This document shows, one piece after another, positions 12,037 to 24,191 of a DNA stretch of 64,000 nt (positions are counted from its first letter, which is position 1; each line of letters begins with the position of its first letter). A program made the position numbers and the translations under genes. Below the pieces are notes generated by a model, which was not told where the DNA came from, made no database searches, and worked only from the letters and a program-made list of their open reading frames with translations. The DNA comes from Bretschneidera sinensis. Its lineage: Eukaryota > Streptophyta > Magnoliopsida > Brassicales > Akaniaceae. The DNA lies in assembly GCA_023935145.1 (NCBI GenBank), contig CM043698.1, positions 77,519,501 to 77,583,500 of the forward strand. Reading direction: 5' to 3'.

Positions 12037-13023
12037 TTACCTTCTGCTCACATCCAAGCACACAACAAGAACATCATCACCTTGCTGTTCTTCCATGGCA
12101 ACCGAAGCCTCTCCATTCTTGGTATGGCTTCCTCCTCTATCCCTTGTCATCTTCTTGCAATCTTTCTTGACATGACCCTCCTTATGGCAGTAGTAGCAGC
12201 TCTTCCCTCCAAATCTCAGTTTGGAATGCAGTCTCCCATGGCTTTCTCCTCTACCTCTGTCCCGGTAGTAGCCATGCATGTTGTTCTGCACTCTCCTATG
12301 GCTCTCTCCTCTACCTCTGTCCCGGTAGTAGCCATACATGCTGCTGTGCACTCTCCCATGGCTCTCTCCTCTACCTCTGTCCTGGTAGTAGCCATGGTTG
12401 CTGCCATACCAAGTTGCTGGCCTTCTTTTAAAGAATAACCCTTCACCACTTGATGTCTCCTTCATCTTGGCTTTGAAATCATGTGCCCTTATGGCATTGA
12501 TCACAATCTCCTTTGTCAAACTATCTCTCCCATACTCAATTGCATTAATCAAATCATCAAAGCAATCAGGAAGTGAATTTAACAAAATAACAGCCAATTG
12601 TTCATCCGGAAAAGAAATACTACAGCTATTCAAATCTTGAACTAGCTTATTAAAGACATCAAGATTATCTTGCAACTCCTTACTAGGGTCCATTTTAAAA
12701 GCAAAGATTCTTTTAAGAAGATAAATTTTGTTAGGAAGAGTTTTGGTAAGAAACAACTCATCTAGTTTCTTCCATATGACAGCCGGATCCTCCGAGTCTC
12801 AACACTCCCTTGTGACACTATCCGACATGTGCAAGAAAATGGTGCTGTAAGCCATCTTCTTCATTTCGGTCCGCTGGTCCTCTGTGACACTTGCTGGAAA
12901 AGCATCATCTTCTCTAATAGCCAAGTCCACTTTCTGCTGCATTAGAACTGCCTTGATCTTCCACTTCCATAGGGTAAAGTCCCCCTTTCCATCAAACTTC
13001 TCCACACAGAAATTTGAAGCCAT
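12037..13023 (-). pseudogene. copia gag with one stop
   Basis: ATG at 13023 opens a gag frame starting MASNFCVEKFDGKGDFTLWK, a pattern typical of Tnt1-like gag. It is interrupted by one stop (12799-12801) and then continues in the same frame to 12037. The C-terminal part has three 20-residue repeats rich in Arg, Gly and Tyr (core GYYRDRGRGESH), then a CCHC zinc knuckle (CYYCHKEGHVKKDC) at about 12160-12205. Gag forms the particle and binds RNA. The in-frame stop at 12037-12039 separates it from protease, which lies in the same frame; copia elements usually read through as one polyprotein, so this stop may be a mutation. Confidence 0.85.
12232..12411 (-). repeat. 60-bp tandem repeat in copia gag
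   Basis: Three units of exactly 60 bp; the shared segment CTCCTCTACCTCTGTCC starts at 12246, 12306 and 12366. Each encodes 20 residues with an arginine/glycine core next to the zinc knuckle. The unit length keeps the reading frame. Confidence 0.9.
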
Positions 13024-13269
13024 CTTTTGCGGACAAGATCCCAGATTTGTGCACTAACCACAACTACTTTCTTCAACTTCAAGAACACAGATCGAAGATG
13101 GATCTTTAACACCGTTCTTGAATCAACCTTCAAGAACACGACCGGATCTTGATCTTTACACCGTTCTTGAATCACCCAAGAAGTTTGATCTTTGATTCTT
13201 GGAGTCTTGGTTCCGTACCTTCTACTTCTTGCTTCGATAACCAGCTGTGCAGCTCTGATTCTACTGACC

Positions 13270-13285
13270 AAAGCTCTGATATCAC
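13270..13285 (-). other. primer binding site, one mismatch
   Basis: On the minus strand TGATATCAGAGC follows the 5' LTR after one or two bases. It matches the initiator Met tRNA complement (TGGTATCAGAGC) with one change. Confidence 0.75.
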
Positions 13286-14302
13286 TGTTGGAAATCACCT
13301 TAGCAAGATGCCCAGGTGGTGATCTTCCAAACACCCAAGTCTTGAATGACTTGTAGAAAGAATTTCAGCAATCGAACACAAGAACAGAAAATCAAGGAAA
13401 GAAAGAAGATAAGTAATTTGTTGTCGAGGTTCGGCAATGTGCCTTTGTCCCCGTGAGTTCCTCCGAACTCTCTGCACTATCTCAATGGTTCTTACAAAGT
13501 TACAGCAATCCCCTTCAAGAATCCAAGTTCTTGAAGAAACAAGAAGAGAAGGAAGAAGATGAGAACTCAACAATGTTCTCTAATCTAATCTAGACTCTCT
13601 CTATCTTATTACAACTAGCCTCACTACAAGAGTCCCTCTTGTGTTTATGTCTCTCTAAAAAATTCTCTCTTAGTGTTTATAATGATCTCACAATGTCACA
13701 ACCTGTGTGGTTCTCTCACACACCTTACTCTCTTGTATGTGTGTTTTTGTATCTTGTATTATCTTATGAAATGAGGCCTTGAGAACCCCTTTTATAGCCT
13801 CTTAATTCTTGGACATTCTCGTGAGTCATTATCCTCCCTTTGATCATGTTCTTCCTTTAATCTCAGCCCTTCATCACTCTCCAAGTGATGCTGTGCGTTT
13901 TGGTGTGGTGCACACATGATTGGAGAGGTCTTATGCATGCTGGATCATGTGTGCACACATGTGCTGTGTGCTGCGGCACTGGTGCTGTGTGCTGCGGCAC
14001 TGGTGCTGTGTGCTGCGGCGCTGGAGCAGGGCTGGAAGCATGGCTTTCTGTGTGCTGCGGCGCTGGTGCTGTGTGCTGCGGCGTAACCTGATGCTGCAGC
14101 CTCCTGATGCTGTGCGCACACCTCTTGCTTGTGTGCTGAAACTTGCACAGCAGTGTGCCTGACCTTCCCACGCTCAAAATTGAGGCACACACTTGTGTGC
14201 AACCTTTTAACTTGCTGAACTTTGATATTCCACAATTGGTTTGGACTTTAACCAACTTTAGACCATATTTGGATATGTTTGAAACTTAGACAAATAACAA
14301 CA
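13286..14302 (-). repeat. 5' LTR of the antisense copia element
   Basis: 1017 bp, the partner of 8467-9462, with one extra 21-bp unit in the GC-rich tract (about 13970-14090). TSD AATAT follows at 14303-14307. Confidence 0.92.
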
Positions 14303-16327
14303 AATATAATAAATATTTATAAAATTCATAATTTATAAAATACATAAACATATATAATTTACAAAATCCCTACAAAGGTTTTTCATGGTACATAACTTAA
14401 AATTTTCATAAATTTATTTAATTTCATATATGAGTATACAGATTGTTGTTCAATTATTCCTTAGTGGCTCTCTAAATCATCAATCAATAAAGATACTTAT
14501 TAAATACTCAACCCATGTATGCTTCGACTAGTGAAAATTGTCTGATATCATCTAATGATTTACTCATGAATATTTTACTTATAATCAAGTTGACTAATTT
14601 TTTACTGCTTGATTGAAAACTGTATTGTCTAAATTCAAAACTATCCGGTGCCATTGTCCACGTATGGTAACATCAACTGAATGATGTCTGATGCTAAATA
14701 ATTAACATGAAATTAAAATACCATATAAATATAATAAATATTTAAAAAATTCATAATTTATAAAATACATAAACACATATAATTTATAAAATCCATAATA
14801 AGATTTTTAATGGTACATAATTTAAAATTTTCATAAATTTATTTGATTTCATATATGACTATATTCGTGGTTGTTCACCTATGTCCTATTGGCTCTCTAA
14901 AACAACAATCAATAAAGATATTTATTAAATACTCAACTCATGTATGGTTAGACTAATGAAAACTGTCTTATATCATCTATTGATTTATTCAAGAATATTT
15001 TCTTTATAATCAAGTTGACTAATTTTGTATTTTTTGATTGAAAACTATGTGGTCTAAATTCAAAACTATATGACACGATTGTCCATGTCTAGTAACAAAT
15101 GACTGATGACTGATGTTAAATAATTAATATAAAATTAAAATACATTACAAATATAATAAATATTTATAAAATTCATAATTTATAAAAGGCATAAACATAT
15201 AAAATTAATAAAATTCCTAAAAAAAATTCGTGGTACATAATTTAAGATTTTCATTCATTTATTTGATTTCATATATGAGTATATTCATGGTTGTTCACCT
15301 ATTTCCTATTGGCACTCTAAAACAACAATCAATAAAGATACTTATTAAATACTCAACTGGCTTTTGTATGGTTTGACTAGTGAAAATTGTTTGATATCAT
15401 TTATTGATTTATTCATGATACTGTAATTTATAATTGAGTTGACTAATTTTTTACTATTTGATTGAAAATTGTATGGTCTAAATTCAAAACTGTCTGTTAC
15501 CATTGTCCACGTCTGGTAACAACAACTGACTAATGACGGATGTTAAATATTTAATATGAAATTAAAAGACCATATAAATATAATAAATATGTATAAAATT
15601 CATAATTTTTAAAATACACAAACATATATAATTTACAAAATCCCTAAAAAGATTTTTCGTGGTACATAATTTAAAATTTTCATAAATTTATTTGATTTCA
15701 TATACGAGTATATTCATGGTTGTTCACCTATTTCCTAGTGGCTCTCTAAAGCATCAATTAATAGAGATACTTATTAAATACTCAACCCTTGTATGGCTGG
15801 ACACGTGAAAACTGTCTGATATAATCTAATGATTTATTCATGAATATTTTACTTATAATCAAGTTGACTAATTTTTTACTGTTTGATTGAAAATTGTATT
15901 GTCTAAATTCAAAACTGTGCAATACCATTGTCCATGTCTGGTAACAACAACTGACTGATGTTTGATATTAAATAATTAATATGAAATTAAAAAACCTTAC
16001 AAATATAACAGATATTTATAAAATATATAAACATATATAATTTATAAAATTCCTAAAAAGATTTTTCATGGTACATAATTTAAGATTTTCATAAATTTAT
16101 TTGATTTCATACATGGTTGTTCACCTATTTCCTGTTGGCACTCTAAAACAACAATCAATAAAGATATTTATTAAATACTCAACCCTTGTATGGTTGGACT
16201 AGTGAAAACTGTCTGATAATATGTAATGATTTATTCATGAATATTTAACTTATAATCGAGTTGACTAATTTTTTACCATTTGATTGAAAACTATATGGTC
16301 TAAATTCAAAACTGCCCAGTACCATTG
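14303..16327 (+). repeat. satellite block 3
   Basis: About five monomers. GTTGTTCACC landmarks at 14870, 15290 and 15719 give spacings of 420 and 429 bp. The first bases continue the monomer interrupted at 8461. No gene is seen. Confidence 0.92.
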
Positions 16328-17140
16328 TGTAACAACCCATCCCGGGTTGGCCACCCTCGAGACGGTGTCATCACATTTTAAAAATCTCAGCACGACACAT
16401 ATATGCAACAATGAAAATAAATAACACCAAATGAAAATTTTTACATAAATCCTCAACCCTCAACAGGGAAGTTACATAAATATGATCTTTAACTTAAACA
16501 TATATATACCACTTAAAATGCATTAATATTCACAATAAATTTTTTTTTTTTACTTTTTCTCATTAATCTGAGGATGTTGACATGTATATGGCTTACAGAA
16601 AATGATTTCGTCTGACTTTCAACCCACCAAACTAATTGTCATGTCTGCTACCTGAAATCATTATACAATGAGGGGTGAGCTTCACAAGCTCAGTGAATTT
16701 AATTTACTAAAAGTATTCAGTTGTATAAATGGTCTTTCAATATTTAATCATTTATATCTCTCACAACCTAATACCAGCATTGTACTATCACTACACATGT
16801 CAAAAGATTCATTTTCTATCAATCTTTTCTTCTTATTTATTGATTCACTTTAAGACCATCAATTATCTCATAATTACATCGCAAATGAGGTTCATATCTT
16901 AAAGTCTACCATTTAGGTAGTTCTTATCACCATAACTGTCTCTCTATGAGACTCATTTATCTAAAAATAAATTCACAATAACACACCCCACATCAGCATT
17001 TCAATAATCTTATCAATATAACTGTCTCTCTCTGTGAGACTCATCCATCTATAATTAAATTCACAATAGCACATCACACATTAGCATTTCAATAATGCAA
17101 GCAATAATTAAAACAGATGCAATGCATGAATTATTATGAT

Positions 17141-17168
17141 GGGAACGTCTTCCCACCTGTCGACAGGT
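17141..17168 (-). other. paired hairpins in LTR F
   Basis: GGGAACGTCTTCCC (5-bp stem, CGTC loop) is followed directly by the perfect palindrome ACCTGTCGACAGGT. The same two structures occur in all other Tekay-type LTRs of the window. Confidence 0.85.
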
Positions 17169-18240
17169 TGTTATTATCTTAGACCGGCCCCCTCCCGGTT
17201 CTTTACAGCTTATCCTGGCTATCACGAAATTCGGTGTCCCTTTTATTTCCAGCATATACCGGTTGTCACGGTTTTTCAATTAGACCGGCCCTTTCCCAGT
17301 TCTTTCAGTTCTCTTATTTAATGCATATGCATATGAATAATGATATTAAAATATGCATATAAACAGTAATATAAAAACAACATAAATTCAAAACACTTAA
17401 ATTGGCTATCTTAATTATTCTTAAATTTATTATTGAAATAAATTCCATTAAAATCCTCTCGTCCCAAATCACATCAAATCATCCTAATTTTTATAAAATT
17501 ATATAAAAAATTTCACTAAATTTCTCTCATCCCAAATCACATCAAATCATCTATTAAAGCTTGTCAAGATCTACTAAAATTCATCTCCTCAAAATTCGTA
17601 TCAAAACATCAACCATAGCTCATCAAGAATTTCACTTATCGCTTTTATTATTAAATCAACTTATTATTCCAATAATATCTCTTTTCGCATAATAATTTTC
17701 TATATATCCAATATTCATCTCATACCTATCAACCAATTATTTATCTATCACCAAAACATAAGCTAATAATTTAATATAATATTATCCTTAGATTTTTTAT
17801 TTTTTTATTTAGACTGCTTAAAGTAAATCCAACTCACCACATAGCACTTCAAGCTACTCGTGAATCATCTCCTTTCCTTTCTCGTTCTTCTCCGAAACTT
17901 CCCTCGATTATTGACCGTCAACACCTGACATAATATTGGTATACAATTTCTAATTATTTCTTCATTTCTTCGTAAACAAAACCCTTTGAAAATTCCCACT
18001 TTGAATTTGAGAAAATTTCATAAATGCTAAAAATTCAAAAATAAATACTATATTATTACCTTTTGCTTTTCTGATAACTATTCGTGGCTCTCTAGACAAT
18101 TCCACAATAAACTTTTTTAAAATTTTTCTATTTCAACTTTTCTTTGGGTCCTCAAATTTTTAAGGAAACAGAGAAATTTGAAGAAAAACTAATGAAATCT
18201 GTTAAGTAAAAATTTTGATTTCGCTATAATGCATATGAGA

Positions 18241-18242
<2 letters not shown>

Positions 18243-18309
<67 letters not shown>
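18243..18309. repeat. (CT)n(TA)n microsatellite
   Basis: A pure CT run passes directly into a pure TA run inside LTR F, at the position expected for the U3 TATA region on the minus strand. Confidence 0.9.
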
Positions 18310-18310
<1 letters not shown>

Positions 18311-18458
18311 CTGCTTTGCTTCAGCAGTCCCCCTCCTAAGAATTTCTCATGTTGCCACGCACAAAGCAGGTGGCAAACATACAAACCACCATCCTTCATT
18401 TGGCAGCGGGTGGCTGCCACGATTTCAACCTTTCTTTTTTGTTTGACATTTTTTTTTG

Positions 18459-18650
18459 TCTTCTTCTGACTTGGACATCAGCGTCATTTATTTTTTGTTT
18501 TGTTTTATTTCGTCTTCTTCTGATTGGCACATCATCGTCATTTTTTTGTTTTGTTTTTTTTGTATTCTTCTGATTGGGACATCAGCGTCATTTATTTTTT
18601 GTTTTTTTTTCGTCTTCTTCTGAATGCGACATCAACGTAATTTTTTTTTT
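18459..18650 (-). repeat. four 50-bp repeats in U3 of LTR F
   Basis: The segment CTTCTTCTGATTGGGACATC and its variants recur at about 18459, 18511, 18561 and 18611, separated by T-rich runs. The position, 110-300 bp from the U3 start, suggests enhancer-like repeats. They are not seen in the sister LTRs. Confidence 0.75.
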
Positions 18651-18760
18651 AAATTAACAATTTTATTTTTGCATTTAAAATACATCAGTATTATTTTTAA
18701 CTCTATGCCATCTTTATTAAAATACTTATTTACCCTTACTTTACAAATATGGTTATTACA

Positions 18761-21271
18761 CATTGTCCACGTGTGGTAACAACAACTGACGGATGACTAA
18801 TGTTAAATAATTAATATGAAATTAAAATACAATTAAAATATAAATATAAATATTTATAAAATTCATAATTTATAAAATACATAAACATTTATAATCTAGA
18901 AAATCCCTAAAATGGTTTTTCATGTTACAAAATTTAAATTTTTCATACATTTATTTGATTTCAAGTATGAGTATATTCATGGTTGTTCACCTATTTCCTA
19001 TTGGCACTCTAAAACAACAATCAATAAAGACACTTATTAAATACTCAACCGGCCTTTGTATGGTTTGACTAGTGAAAACTGTTTGATATCATCTATTGAT
19101 TTGTTCGTGAAACTTTAACTTATAATCGATTTGACTAATTTTTTACTGTTTGATATCATCTATTGATTTATTCATAAAACTTTAACTTATAATCAAGTTG
19201 ACTAATTTTTTACTGTTTGATTGAAACCTGTATGGTCTAAATTCAAAACCGTCTGTTACCATTGTCCACGTCTGGTAACAACAACTGACTAATGACTGAT
19301 GTTAAATATTTAATATGAAATTAAAAGACCATATAAATATAATAAATATGTATAAAATTCATAATTTTTAAAATACACAAACATATATAATTTACAAAAT
19401 CCCTAAAAAGATTTTTCATGGTTCATAATTCAAAATTTTCATAAATTTATTTGATTTCATATATGAGTATATTCATGGTTGTTCACATATTTCCTATTGG
19501 CACTCTAAAACCACAATCAATAAAGATACTTATTAAATACTCAGCCTTTGTATGGTTGGACTAGTGAAAACTGTCTGATATCACCTATTGATATTTTGAT
19601 GAAACTTTAACTTATAATCGAGTTGACTAATTTTTGACTGTTTGATTGAAAAATGTATGGTCTAATTTCAAAACTATCTGGTACCATTGTCCACGTCTAG
19701 TAACAACAACTAACTGATGATTGATGTTAAATAATTAATATGAAAGTAAAACACCATATAAATATAATAAATATTTATAAAATTCATAATTTATAAAATA
19801 CATAAACATATATAATTTACAAAATCCCTAAAAAGATTTTTCATGGTACATAATTTAAATTTTTTATAAATTTATTTGATTTCATATATGAGTATATTCA
19901 TTGTTGTTCACCTATTTCCTAGTGGCTCACTAAATTATCAATCAATAAAGATACTTATTAAATACTCAACCCATGTATGGTTGGACTAGTGAAAACTGTC
20001 TGATATCATCTAATGATTTATTCATGAATATTTTACTTAAATCAAGTTGACTAATTTTCTCTGCTTGATTGAAAACTATATCGTCTAAATTCAAAACTAT
20101 CTGGTACCATTATCCACGTATGGTAACATCAACTGACTCATGTCTAATGTTAAATAATTAATATGAAATTAAAATACCATATAAATATAATAAATATTTA
20201 AAAAATTCAAAATTTATAAAATACATAAACACATATAATTTATAAAATCCATAATAAGATTTTTAATGGAACATAATTTAAAATTTTCATAAATTTATTT
20301 GATTTTGTATATGAGTATATTCATGGTTGTTCACCTATTTCCTATTGGCACTCTAAAACAACAATAAATAAAGATATTTATTAAATACTCAACCCTAATA
20401 TGGTTGGACTAGTGAAAACTGTTTGATATCATCTATTGATTTATTGATGAATATTCTATTTATAATCAAGTTGACTAATTTTTTATTGTTTGATTGAAAA
20501 CTGTGAGGTCTAAATTCAAAATTGTCCGACACCATTGTCCACGTCTAGTAACAACTGACTAATGATTGATGTTAAATAATTAATATGAAATTAAAATACA
20601 TTACAAATATAATAGATATTGATAAAATTCATAATTTACAAAATATATAAACATATAAAAATTATAAAATTCCTAAAATTATTTTTCGTGGTACATAATT
20701 TAAGATTTTCATCGATTTATTTGATTGCATATATGAGAATATTCATGGTTGTTCATCTATTTCCTATTGGCACTCTAAAACAACAATCAATAAAGATACT
20801 TATTAAATACACAATCGGCCCTTTTATGGTTTGACTAGTGAAAACTGTTTGATATCATCTATTGATTTATTCATGAAACTTTAACTTATAATCGACTGGA
20901 CTAATTTTTTACTATTTGATTGAAAACTGTAAGATCTAAATTCAAAACTGTCTGTTACCATTGTTCACGTCTGGTAACAACAGCTGACTAATGACGGATG
21001 TGAAATAATTAATATGAAATTAAAATACCTTATAAATATAATAAATATTTATAAAATTCATAATTTTTAAAATACATTAACATATATAATTTACAAAATC
21101 CCTAAAAAGATTTTTCATGGTACATAAGTCAAAATTTTCATAAATTTATTTGATTTCATATATAAGTATATTCATGGTTGTTCACCTATTTCCCATTGGC
21201 ACTCTAAAACCACAATTAATAAAAATACTTATTAAATACTCAACCTTTGCATGGTTAGACTAGTGAAAACT
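18761..21271 (+). repeat. satellite block 4
   Basis: About six monomers. A partial internal duplication of about 80 bp (TTGATATCATCTATTGATTT repeated) occurs near 19080-19220. No gene is seen. Confidence 0.92.
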
Positions 21272-22566
21272 TGTAATACTCGTATTCGTAAAGTAAGGGC
21301 AAAGAAGTAATTTAATAAATTCGACATGAAGTTTAAATAATATAGTTACGCGAAAGATTTAGTATTAAATAAAATATTTCTTTTGAAAAAAAAACTTTTG
21401 ATCTGAATGTCCAGAAGCAGGAAAAGGAAAGAAAAAAAAATATTAAAAAAAAGTAAAAAAAAAACCAAAAGTCAAGAAAAAAACGTGGGTAGCACTGCTG
21501 CCAATTTATGTGAGGAATGGTGAATGCCTCACAAGTCTTCAAGCATGGAAGACTTTAGGTCAGTGAGGCAGCCAAAATTTTCAACAAAAATTGTCTATAT
21601 ATATGCATAGCAGGTTCAGGTAAGTTACGCGAAGAGAGTTCGCTTAGTTTTCCTTGAAATTTCTCTGTTTTCTCAAAACACTTAGGGACTCAAAGAAATA
21701 CTGGAAGAGCAAAATTTTGAAAGGATTTTCTGCGGAATTGCATAGAGAATCAGGAAAAACTATCAGGAAAACAAAAGGTAATTATATAGTGTTTATTTTT
21801 GAATTTCTGACATTTATGAAATTCCCAGGAAGTTAAAGTAGGAATTTTCAAAGTGTGTGGTTTATATCAAATTGAAGAATAAATTAGAAAATTTATTCAA
21901 ATATTATGTCAGCTGTTGACCATCTACAACCAGGGAATTTCTAAGAGAAACGGGAAAGGTAAGGAGTTGATCCACGGGTAGTTTTAAGAGCTACATGGTG
22001 GTGAGTTGGATTTACTTTAAGTAGTCTAAATAAAAATGAAAAATTTAGCGGTTATATTAAAATAAATTATTATCTTATGTTGTGGTGATAGATAAAGATT
22101 TGGTTGATAACTATGATATGAATTTTGGACATGTAGAAAATTATTAGGAGAGAAATAATATTTTTTGGGATAATAAGTTGATTTAATAATAAAACGTTAA
22201 GTGAGATTTTTGATGAGTTATATTGATGTTTTGATATGAATTTTGAGAAGATGAATTTTTGTGGATCTTGACAAGCTTTAATAGATAGTTTGATGTGATT
22301 TTGGAATAAGAGGGATTTAGTGGAATTTTAAATAATTTGATAAAAATAAGGATGATTTGATATGATTTGGGATGAAATTTAGTAGATCTTGGCAAGCTTT
22401 AATGGATGATTGATATGATTTGGGATGAAAGGAATTTAGTAGAATTTTTGTTATATAAATTTGAGAATAATCAGGATTGTCAATTTAAGTGTGTCGAATT
22501 TATGTTGTTTTCACATTACTGTTCAGATGCATATTTCATATCATTGCTCATATGCATATGCATTAA

Positions 22567-22780
22567 ATGAAAAAGAAAATAACCGGGAAGGCAGTCGGTC
22601 TAATGAAAAAGAAAAGAACCGGGAAGGCGGCCGGTCTAATGAAAATGAAATAACTAGGAAGGCAGCCGGTCTTATGTGAATGAAAGAACTGGGAAGGCAG
22701 CCGGTCTTATGTGAATGAAAGAACTGGGAAGGCAGTCGGTCTAAATGGGATTGAAAGAACCGGGAGCGCAGCCAGTCTAA
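22567..22780 (+). repeat. 35-bp repeat array with ACCGG/CCGGT arms
   Basis: Six units of about 35-36 bp, each built around ACCGGGAAGGCAGCCGGT or a variant. Each core can fold (ACCGG against CCGGT with an 8-nt loop). The 3' LTR of A has only three units. Confidence 0.85.
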
Positions 22781-22790
22781 GATAATAACA

Positions 22791-22818
22791 ACCTCTCGAT
22801 AGGTGGGAAAACGTTCCC
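22791..22818 (+). other. paired hairpins in element A 5' LTR
   Basis: ACCTCTCGATAGGT then GGGAAAACGTTCCC. This is the decayed copy of the motif pair: the first hairpin has one mismatched pair; the second keeps its 5-bp stem. Confidence 0.8.
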
Positions 22819-22879
22819 ATCATAATCATTTATGCATTGCATCTGTTTTAATTATTGCTGCATTATTGAAATACTGATG

Positions 22880-23160
22880 TGTGATGTACTAATTGTGAAT
22901 ATAATTATAGATGATGTAGTCTTACAGAAAGAGACAATTATGATGATAAGATTATTGAAATGTTGAGATGTGGAGTATTATTGTGAATATAATTATAGAT
23001 GATTGAGTCTTACAGAAAGAGACAATTATGATGATAAGATTATTGAAATGTTGAGATGTGGAGTATTATTGTGAATATAATTATAGATGATTGAGTCTTA
23101 CAGAAAGAGACAGTTATGGTTATAAGATGATTGAAATGTTGAGATGTGATGTGTTATTGT
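22880..23160 (+). repeat. 88-bp minisatellite in element A 5' LTR
   Basis: TCTTACAGAAAGAGAC recurs at 22920, 23008 and 23096, exactly 88 bp apart. GTCTT and GAGAC can pair as a short hairpin with a wobble. The 3' LTR holds five units of the same period. Confidence 0.9.
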
Positions 23161-23735
23161 TATGGTGATAAGAACTATCTAAAGGGTAGACTTTATGATG
23201 TGAACATCATTACGAGGTAATTACGAGATTGTTGGTGGTATTAAGGTGAACAAATAAATAAGAGGAAGAGATTGATAGAGAATAAATATCATGACATATG
23301 TAATGATAGTAGAGTGCTAGTATCTAGTCTATGAGATATAAAATGATTAAATATTAAAAGACTGTTTATACAAATGAGTACTTTTAGTAAATTTAATTCA
23401 CTGAGCTTGTGAAGTTCACTCCTCATTGTACAATGATTTTCAGGTAGCAGGCTTGACAAATAGTTTGGTGAGTTGAAGTTCAGAAGAAATCATTTTTCTG
23501 TAAGCCACGTGCGTGTCATCATCCTCAGACTAAAGAGATAAATAAAATGAAAAGATTTATTTGTAAATATTCATGTATTTTACATTGTATAGAATGTTAA
23601 ACGATCATATTGATGTAAAATTTCTTTTGGTTTTTATTTATATCTCATTGTTGCATATATGTGTCGTGCTGGGATTCTCAAAATGTGATGACACCGTTTC
23701 GGGGGTGGCTAACCCGGGATGGGTTGGTACAATTT

Positions 23736-23748
23736 TGGCATCAGGGCA
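23736..23748 (+). other. degraded primer binding site of element A
   Basis: TGGCATCAGGGCA lies a few bases after the 5' LTR. It is the tRNA-iMet site (TGGTATCAGAGCA) with two changes. Confidence 0.8.
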
Positions 23749-23832
23749 GTAGGTTTTAAGATTCTTTAGACTGCATAAAAAGAAAGAAAGTGGAAGATTA
23801 AAATAAATTATATTTGAATGAATAGTTTGAGG

Positions 23833-24191
23833 ATGACACGTGGACGCGCTAGAGTTAAAGTTAGAGTCGTTGATTTGAGAGGGCGTGGTAGGCCCCCAAT
23901 ATTTTGACAAGTCAAGGTTGAGTATGGATTTCTGGTTTCTAGAAGGGAACATGTTAATAATATGATTAATATTAGTAAATATATGTGAGAATCTGAATTT
24001 AAAAGAGATGAGCTAAGATTAGCTATTACACATGCTCATGAGAAAAGGAATGTAACAGATGATAGAGTTGACAACCTATAGTATAGACTTGATGAACAGG
24101 CTAGGTCAGTGTCTGAGGTTGTTAATCTAGTAATGATGAACGTTTAAAAAGGGGGGAAAATGAGTTTATGCAGAAGATGCAGGGAGATTGT
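23833..24191 (+). pseudogene. gag 5' fragment of element A
   Basis: ATG 23833 begins MTRGRARVKVRVVDLRGRGR and stops after about 25 codons; weak homology to element D gag (from 60581) continues to the insertion point of element B. The duplicated ATTGT at 24187-24191 marks the split, and the gag sequence resumes at 34018. Confidence 0.75.

Larger units (their letters stand above)
8467..14302 (-). mobile_element. two-LTR Ty1/copia element lacking RT core
   Basis: A complete-looking copia insertion in antisense orientation: 3' LTR on the left, 5' LTR on the right, a 3.8 kb interior with gag, protease, integrase and a shrunken RT/RNase H, and a 5-bp target duplication. By eye the LTRs differ at about 15 of ~996 aligned positions plus one 21-bp copy-number change, so the insertion is fairly recent. 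The interior could not supply reverse transcriptase, so the copy is non-autonomous. A solo LTR of the same family lies at 28136-28869. Confidence 0.93.
16328..18760 (-). mobile_element. solo LTR of Tekay-type gypsy element (LTR F)
   Basis: A 2433-bp LTR in antisense, beginning (plus strand) TGTAACAACCCATCCCGGG and ending TTATTACA. It has perfect flanking duplications CATTG at 16323-16327 and 18761-18765 inside a satellite monomer. No internal sequence remains, so it arose by LTR-LTR recombination. It is homologous to the LTRs of elements A and D, but its U3 part (right end) differs, with its own 50-bp repeats. Confidence 0.93.
21272..23731 (+). repeat. 5' LTR of element A
   Basis: Starts TGTAATACTCG and ends TTGGTACA, followed by a degraded primer site. 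It contains a TATA-like TATATATATGCAT (about 21597), a 35-bp repeat array (22567-22780), the paired hairpins (22791-22818) and three 88-bp units (22880-23160). Confidence 0.93.

Noticed and set aside
16265..16456. ORF crossing the satellite/LTR F border (minus strand), and similar short ORFs in the satellite
   Set aside because: Chance openings in AT-rich repeat; none is conserved between monomers.
22567..22780. CRISPR-like regularly spaced palindromic repeats
   Set aside because: Units are contiguous tandem repeats in a plant LTR with no unique spacers and no cas genes.
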